A DNA stretch of 64,000 bases from Takifugu bimaculatus (taxonomy: Eukaryota > Chordata > Actinopteri > Tetraodontiformes > Tetraodontidae): positions 16,161,205 to 16,225,204 of the forward strand of contig CP034992.1 of assembly GCA_004026145.2 (NCBI GenBank), read 5' to 3'. The notes beneath the pieces were generated by a model, which was not told the origin of the DNA, did not search any database, and saw only the letters and a list, made by a program, of their open reading frames with translations. This document shows, piece by piece, positions 59,111 to 64,000 of this stretch. A program made the position numbers and the translations under genes. Within the stretch, counting starts at the first letter, position 1; the number at the start of each line of letters is the position of its first letter.

Positions 59111-59536
59111 TGTAATTAGTTGTGCAGTATTGATGATCAGAACCCATTCTGTGATCAATGTATGCAGAAATCCAAGTTATCCAAAGGGTTTGAAACCTTT
59201 ACCTTGCAACTATACGTCAAGACGAGATGAAGGCTTTTATGACAGGTATAAAAATATATAGAACTATATGGAAATGAAACCAATATCTCTTCAGTTAATG
59301 ATTCAGTTAGTCCACATGTGAGTACGAATCTACCTGCAGATCAGTCTCTTAGTATTTGATTTATTTAATCTCTGCCATCTGTTTTACCCTGGAAAGTATT
59401 TAAATTGGTGTTTGACATGTTTGATTAAGAACACTGTGGACAATATGAAGGATCTTAGAATATCGTTAAGCTATTAAAGGGAGCTATATTTGTCTAAAGT
59501 AAAATGTTTAAAGACTCATTATTGTGGTCAGGCTCT
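59111..59536. other. no feature recognised
   Basis: AT-rich spacer; nothing supportable seen. Confidence 0.5.
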
Positions 59537-59575
59537 GCCCCCCCCTCCCCACACACACACACACATTCACATTCA
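59537..59575. repeat. poly-C and (CA)n tract
   Basis: CCCCCCCTCCCC followed by about eight CA units. Confidence 0.85.
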
Positions 59576-59646
59576 ATTCGTTGCTCACTCACATTTGTTT
59601 TTTTGCAATTTTGTCACAATTGTTTTTATTGTTATTATATTGGTGG

Positions 59647-59810
59647 GTGGATGGATGGATGGATGGATGGATGGATGGATGGATGGATGGATGGATGGAT
59701 GGATGGATGGATGGATGGATGGATGGACGAATGGATAGATGATGGATGATGCTGGATGGAGGTGTGGTTGGGTGGGTGGATGAATGGATGGATGGATGAT
59801 GGATGGATGC
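59647..59810. repeat. (GGAT)n microsatellite array
   Basis: About 20 uninterrupted GGAT units to 59729, then an imperfect part with GATGATGGAT and GGGTGGGTGGAT to 59810. Trp-Met-Asp-Gly and Ile-His-Pro-Ser frames on the two strands are translation of the repeat. Confidence 0.95.
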
Positions 59811-59940
59811 AGTAGTTTTTTAGGGTCACATGGTCTCTCTGGTGAAAGAATAAGAAAGGAGAAGGAGCAGCAGCTCTGGGGCTCTGGCACATTGAAAACT
59901 ATAACACATTTCTGAAATAAGAAATTTGGAAGGTCAGACA

Positions 59941-60003
59941 GTTAGGGTTCGGGTTAGGGCTAGAGTTAGGGGCTAGGGATAGGGTTCGGGGTTAGGGTTA
60001 GGT
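59941..60003. repeat. degenerate interstitial telomere-like repeat
   Basis: A 63-base block of vertebrate telomere-type units. It has four perfect TTAGGG hexamers among variants (TTCGGG, CTAGAG, CTAGGG, ATAGGG), all on the same strand (GTTAGGGTTCGGGTTAGGGC and onward). Confidence 0.88.
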
Positions 60004-60086
60004 TTCCAAGGTTTTTTCAAGGATGGAGCCAAAGGGATGAATCAAAAGATCCGTTTAATTGGCAGTTTTAAATAATACCAAGCACC

Positions 60087-60113
60087 ATTATAATTATAAT
60101 TATAATTATAATT
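60087..60113. repeat. (TTATAA)n microsatellite
   Basis: Four to five ATTATA units, palindromic in character. Confidence 0.85.
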
Positions 60114-61798
60114 AGTCCTTTTTAAGATATTGGCTAGATCTACTTATGGGAAGAAAAGTATATAAGTGCTCCTACCAAAAAACAAGGCCTAACTTAACAG
60201 CTCTTTGAAATGGCTGCTAAGGAGCTTGTTTCCTTAACAGCATCTGGACTGTCTTACGTTTAAAATCTTAAAATTGAAAGCTGGCCTTTTCTTTCATTTC
60301 TCTAGCGACCATTCCAGCATGAAAGACAGAGGATGGTATCAAAATCTGGGAGACAAGCTCTTTAGTCCAGATGGGGGCAACAGGAGAACAGGCAGAATCA
60401 GGCAGATTCTCAGTCAGAGGCTAGAACCAAAGAAGGAATGAAAAACAGAAAAAGATGGGAAAAAGAGCCCAGATGGGCCCATCAGTAAACAGCCAGCTTA
60501 TGTACCATTAGAGGATTGGCCATATAGAAGGAAACACTGTTCACTTGTATTTTGAACTATTTCTGTTCTTTGGAATCGGTGCGTCATTTAAATATGCCTG
60601 GTTCAGTAATTACTTGATTTCAGTAAATACATGAGAGTCCTTTTGCATATTCTATCTATTTTCAATAACACATCCAAAAAGCAGCACACTGGCCAAAAAC
60701 ATCGTCTTGGTTGTTTTTCTGTCATGATAATTGTGAAAACAGGCAGTATTTGCTGTGCCATTCTGGCTTTACTTTCTTTTTTTGCTGCCTTTCGTTCTCC
60801 CCGATTTTGGCTTTGAATGAAAATGCAAGTCCAGAGAGTTTCTGCTTCTTTTAATCAAACATTATCCGACTCCTCCTTTCTCTGGCCGAGCTTGGCCTTG
60901 AAATGAACTTTCAATGATGGATGCCAGTCTCCTAGTCTCGATGGATGCCTGACTTCCAGCCACTCGGACCTCACACACCTCTTCACCACCCTCCATCCTC
61001 ACCACCCTTCTCTCATGATAACAGCAAAGCCATTGCTCTGGACTTTAATGCTCAGGATTCTGACAGAGTCACTTATGCAAGACAATTGCTTCTGCCACTC
61101 CATCATTTTTTTCCATGCATGCGGCCCATCCAATTCAACTGTTATGCAATCTATAAACGTCTATAATAATGATATTGTGTAATAATAACTCTCCTAGAGA
61201 CAAGCTATTGCACTCACAATGGCTTCAGCTTAGTCTCTATAAAGCCATGGATTTAGATGCATTGTTTACACTATTATGACTATGACTATTATTAATTTTT
61301 TTGGGGATATGATAGGATGCAAAAGGTAATGGTAATTTTCAATGTATATTAATTACAAAAAGCAACATCCCTGTAGAATAATGTCATTTTAAATCTACAC
61401 TGATTCTAAACTGAGTGTGTCAGGGAGAAATTGCACAGACATGGTAACAAATTTACATGCAATTTGGAGCTCGTCATCCGAGTTTAGCACAATTTTTGCT
61501 ATAAAAATGTCATTTTTTTGTCACCTAACAAAGAACTTGTGCTGATAACGTGCTGCAGTTATTCCTCTAGATATAAGCAGTTATTTAAAGAGAGGGAATG
61601 AACAGTTGTACCGGATGCTCTGCCAAGGCAACGCAGAGTTAAATGCAATATTATCCAGAAAATAGTGTGTTTGCTCATTATATAATAAGAAAAAAAAATC
61701 ATTTTACCAAGAGGGGCCGCAAAGCAGTTTGGGAGCAAATGATCAAATGGATTGTGCTACTTCTGTGGTATTTCACATAAATGAATGCTCATGGCTCA
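60114..61798. other. no gene recognised
   Basis: About 1.7 kb of AT-rich DNA with short frames only (60631-60816, 60945-61166), none with a recognisable motif. Confidence 0.5.
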
Positions 61799-62069
61799 TA
61801 GATTATTGGTTCCAAGTTTCCCTTACCCAGAGGCGGGTCACCAAGGCCCCCTCCTGGAGCTAGGCCTGGGGGCGGGGCACGTTGGCGAGCGCCTGGTGGC
61901 CAGACCTCTGCCCATGGAGTTTGGCCGGGCACAGCCTGAAGAGGCAACATGGGACCCCCTTCCTGTGGGCTCACCACCTGCAGGAGGGGCCAAGGGGGTC
62001 GGGTGCATTGTGTGTTGGGTGGCGGCCGAAGGCAGGGACCTTGGCGGTCTGATCCCCGCAGAAAATAGC

Positions 62070-63050
62070 TCTAGGGACATGGAATGTCACCTCTCTGATG
62101 GGAAAGGAGCCTGAGCTGGTGTGCGAGGTTGAGAAGTTACGACTAGATATAGTCGGCCTCACCTCGACGCACGGCAAGGGCTCTGGAACCAGTCGAGAGG
62201 GGTTGGACTCTCTACCACTCTGGAGATGCCAATGGTGAGAGGCGACGGGGAGGGGTGGCAGTTCTCATTGCTCCCCAGCTCAGTGCCTGTATATGGGAAT
62301 TTACCCATGAGAATGAGAGGGTAGCCTCCCTTTGCCTTCGGGTGGGGAGACGGATCCTAACTGTTGTTTGTGCCTATGGCCCAAACAGCAGTTCAGCATT
62401 TCCACCCTTTTTGGAGTCCTTAGAGGGAGTGCTGGAGAGTGCTCCTTCCGGGGGCTCCCTCGTCCTCCTGGGTGACCTCAATGCTCACATTGGCAGCGAC
62501 AGTGTGACCTGGAGAGGTGTGATTGGGAAGAATGGCCCCCCTGATCTGAACCTGAGTGGTTGTTAGACTTCTGTGCTTGTCTCAGATTGTCCATAACAAA
62601 CACCTTGTTCAGGCGTAAAGGCGTCAACATGTGTACAGGACGCCTTAGGCCGTAGAACGATGATCAACTTTGTGATCGTGTCATCGGATTTGCGACCCTA
62701 TGTTCTGGACAACCAGGTGAAGAGAGGGGCTGAGCTGTCAACTGATCACCACCTGGTGGTGAGTTGGCTCCGATGGTGGGGAAGGATGCTGGACAGATCC
62801 GGCAGACCCAAACGTATTGTGAGGGTCTACTGGGAATGCCGGGCAGAGTCTCCTGTCAGAAGGAGCTTCAACTCACACCTTCGGGAGAGCTTTGACCATG
62901 TCCTGGGGGAGGCGGGAGACATTGTGTCCGAGTGGACCATGTTCCGTGCTTCCATTGTTGAGGCGGTGCTGTGGCCGCAAGGTGGTTGGTGCCTGTCGTG
63001 GCGGCAATGCCCCTGAGGGATGCCGTACAGCTAAAGAAGAAGTCGTATTG
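62070..63050 (+). pseudogene. LINE APE-type endonuclease and linker relic (copy 4)
   Basis: Pieces in order: GTWNVTSLMGKEPEL (near 62080), DIVGLTSTHGKGSG, a frameshift, LIAPQLSACIWEFTHENERV, YGPNSSSAFPPFLESLEGVL, LLGDLNAHIGSDSVTWRG (G-D-L-N for the usual G-D-F-N), a second break at 62560, then MINFVIVSSDLRPYVLD, ELSTDHHLVVSWLRWWGR, and the linker EAGDIVSEWTMFRASIVEA. At least three frame breaks. Confidence 0.8.
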
Positions 63051-63169
63051 GGCTTTACTGGCCTGTGGGACTCCTGAGGTAGCAGATAGGTACTGGCAGG
63101 CCAAGCGGAGTGCAGCTACGGCGGTTGCCGAGGCAAAGACCTGGGCATGGGAAGAGTTCGGTGAGGCCA

Positions 63170-64000
63170 TGGAGAACCTCCTCCGAGAGTCTGGGGTGCA
63201 GGGCCCGTATCAGTCCGCTCCCTGTACGATCGGTGTCAGAGTTTGGTCCGCATTGCTAGCAGTAAGTCAAACTCATTTCCAGTGAGGCTTGGTCTCCACC
63301 AGGGCTGCCCTTTGTCACCGATTCTGGTCGTAACTTTCATGGACAGAATTTCCAGGTGCAGTCATGGTGTTGAGTGGGTCCTGTTTGGTGACCTCAGGAT
63401 CGGGTCTCTGCTCTTTGCAGATGATGTAGTCCTGTTAGCATCATCGGCCCGTGACTTCCAACGATCGCTGGATCGGTTCACCGTCGAGTGTGAAGCGGCC
63501 AAGATGAGGATCAGCACCTCCAAATCCGAGGCCATGGTTCTCAACCGGAAATAGTTGGAGTGCCTTCTCTGGGTCAAGGAGGAGATTCTGCCCCAAGTGG
63601 AAGAGTTCAAGTTCCTCGGGGTCTTGTTCACAAGTGAGGGAAGAATGGAGCAGGAGATCGACAGGCGGATAGGTGCAGCATCAGTAGTAATGCGGACTCT
63701 GCACCGGTCCGTTGTGGTAAAAAGAGAGCTGAGCCAAAAGCTCTTGATTTACCAGTCGATCTTCGTTCCTACCCTCACCTATGGTCATGAGCTTTGGCTA
63801 ATGACCGAAAGAACAAGATCACGGGTACAAGCAGCCAAAATGAGCTTCCTCCGTAGGGTGGCTGGGCTCTCCCTTAGAGATAGGGTGAGAAGCTCTGCCA
63901 TCTGGGAGGAGCTCGGAGTAGAGCCGCTGCTCCTCTGTGTTGGGAGGAACCAGATGAGGTGGCTTGGGCATCTAGTCAGGATGCCCCCTGGACACCTCCC
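63170..64000 (+). pseudogene. LINE RT second half and C-terminal domain (copy 4)
   Basis: After the deletion: FPVRLGLHQGCPLSPILVV and FMDRISRCSHGVEWVLFGDL, then SLLFADDVVLLASSARDFQR with the catalytic FADD at 63414-63425, MRISTSKSEAMVLNRK and a stop at 63552. It continues in a shifted frame as EEFKFLGVLFTSEGRMEQEI, FVPTLTYGHELWLMTERTR, SFLRRVAGLSLRDRVRSSAI and MRWLGHLVRMPPGH at the window edge. This is the only family A copy here that still has the RT active-site box. Confidence 0.83.

Larger units (their letters stand above)
61799..64000 (+). mobile_element. family A RTE-like LINE, continues past the window (copy 4)
   Basis: Starts within the leader (TTGGTTCCAAGTTTCCCTTA; 5' truncated relative to copies 2 and 3) and covers endonuclease, linker, the second half of the RT and part of the C-terminal domain up to the window end. 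By eye it is about 90% or more identical to copy 2 over the endonuclease, so the family expanded rather recently. The first half of the RT is deleted near 63170-63200: GEAMEN is followed directly by LRESGVQGP, with the frame changing soon after. Confidence 0.87.

Noticed and set aside
59490..59892. Trp-Met-Asp-Gly and Ile-His-Pro-Ser repeat proteins on the two strands
   Set aside because: Direct translation of the GGAT array, not a repeat protein gene.

Overview
The window looks like gene-poor nuclear DNA from a bony fish (teleost). The evidence is the mix of repeats: degenerate L2/CR1-, RTE- and Tx1/L1-type LINEs, a Ty3/gypsy relic, Harbinger, Tc1, hAT and pogo/Tigger DNA transposons, tRNA-derived SINE-like pieces, and many long CA, GATA/GACA and GGAT microsatellites. 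There are no operons, no bacterial-type gene packing, no rRNA and no convincing tRNA gene. Family names were assigned from conserved protein motifs and remembered repeat structures, not from a database search. The species cannot be named from the sequence.

Layout. 1-4.7 kb: a small L2-like fragment, then an L2/CR1-type LINE (1915-4735) that a second LINE 3' end interrupts. 5.85-7.3 kb: a complete Harbinger-type element with terminal inverted repeats and a three-exon Myb-like gene but no transposase. 10-17.3 kb: relics of Tc1, Tx1/L1 and L2 elements. 19.5-29 kb: three copies of one RTE-like LINE family (family A), two of them in inverted orientation about 1.9 kb apart, plus a gypsy gag scrap. 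33.7-36.3 kb: a minus-strand Ty3/gypsy relic split by a plus-strand hAT transposase fragment. 42.2-43.1 kb: a minus-strand L2-like 3' end with a GGAGA minisatellite. 43.4-44.1 kb: a CpG-rich stretch carrying a likely first coding exon (signal peptide followed by a phase-1 splice donor). This is the only good candidate for a host gene. 47-49.4 kb: a minus-strand LINE relic flanking an 808-bp pogo/Tigger derivative. 51.8-52.5 kb: a hAT MITE with a perfect 8-bp target duplication. 53.7-57.3 kb: a GATA/GACA array, SINE-like pieces, a LINE relic, and a solo LTR with a perfect 5-bp target duplication. 59.6-60 kb: a GGAT array and a degenerate telomere-like TTAGGG block. 61.8-64 kb: a fourth family A copy that runs off the right edge.

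Apart from the putative first exon, I could support no complete host gene. If the exon is real, everything to its right may be intron of that gene. The mobile elements do not form a working system: all are truncated, frameshifted or missing a key domain. The Harbinger Myb-like gene is the least damaged. Its only visible lesions in exon 1 are two A-run length changes, which could even be sequencing errors. I found no clearly new biological system. The most useful observations are the Harbinger Myb gene, the solo LTR with a transcribed minisatellite, the signal-peptide exon, the recurrent deletion of the reverse-transcriptase core in family A, and the nested insertions with readable target sites.
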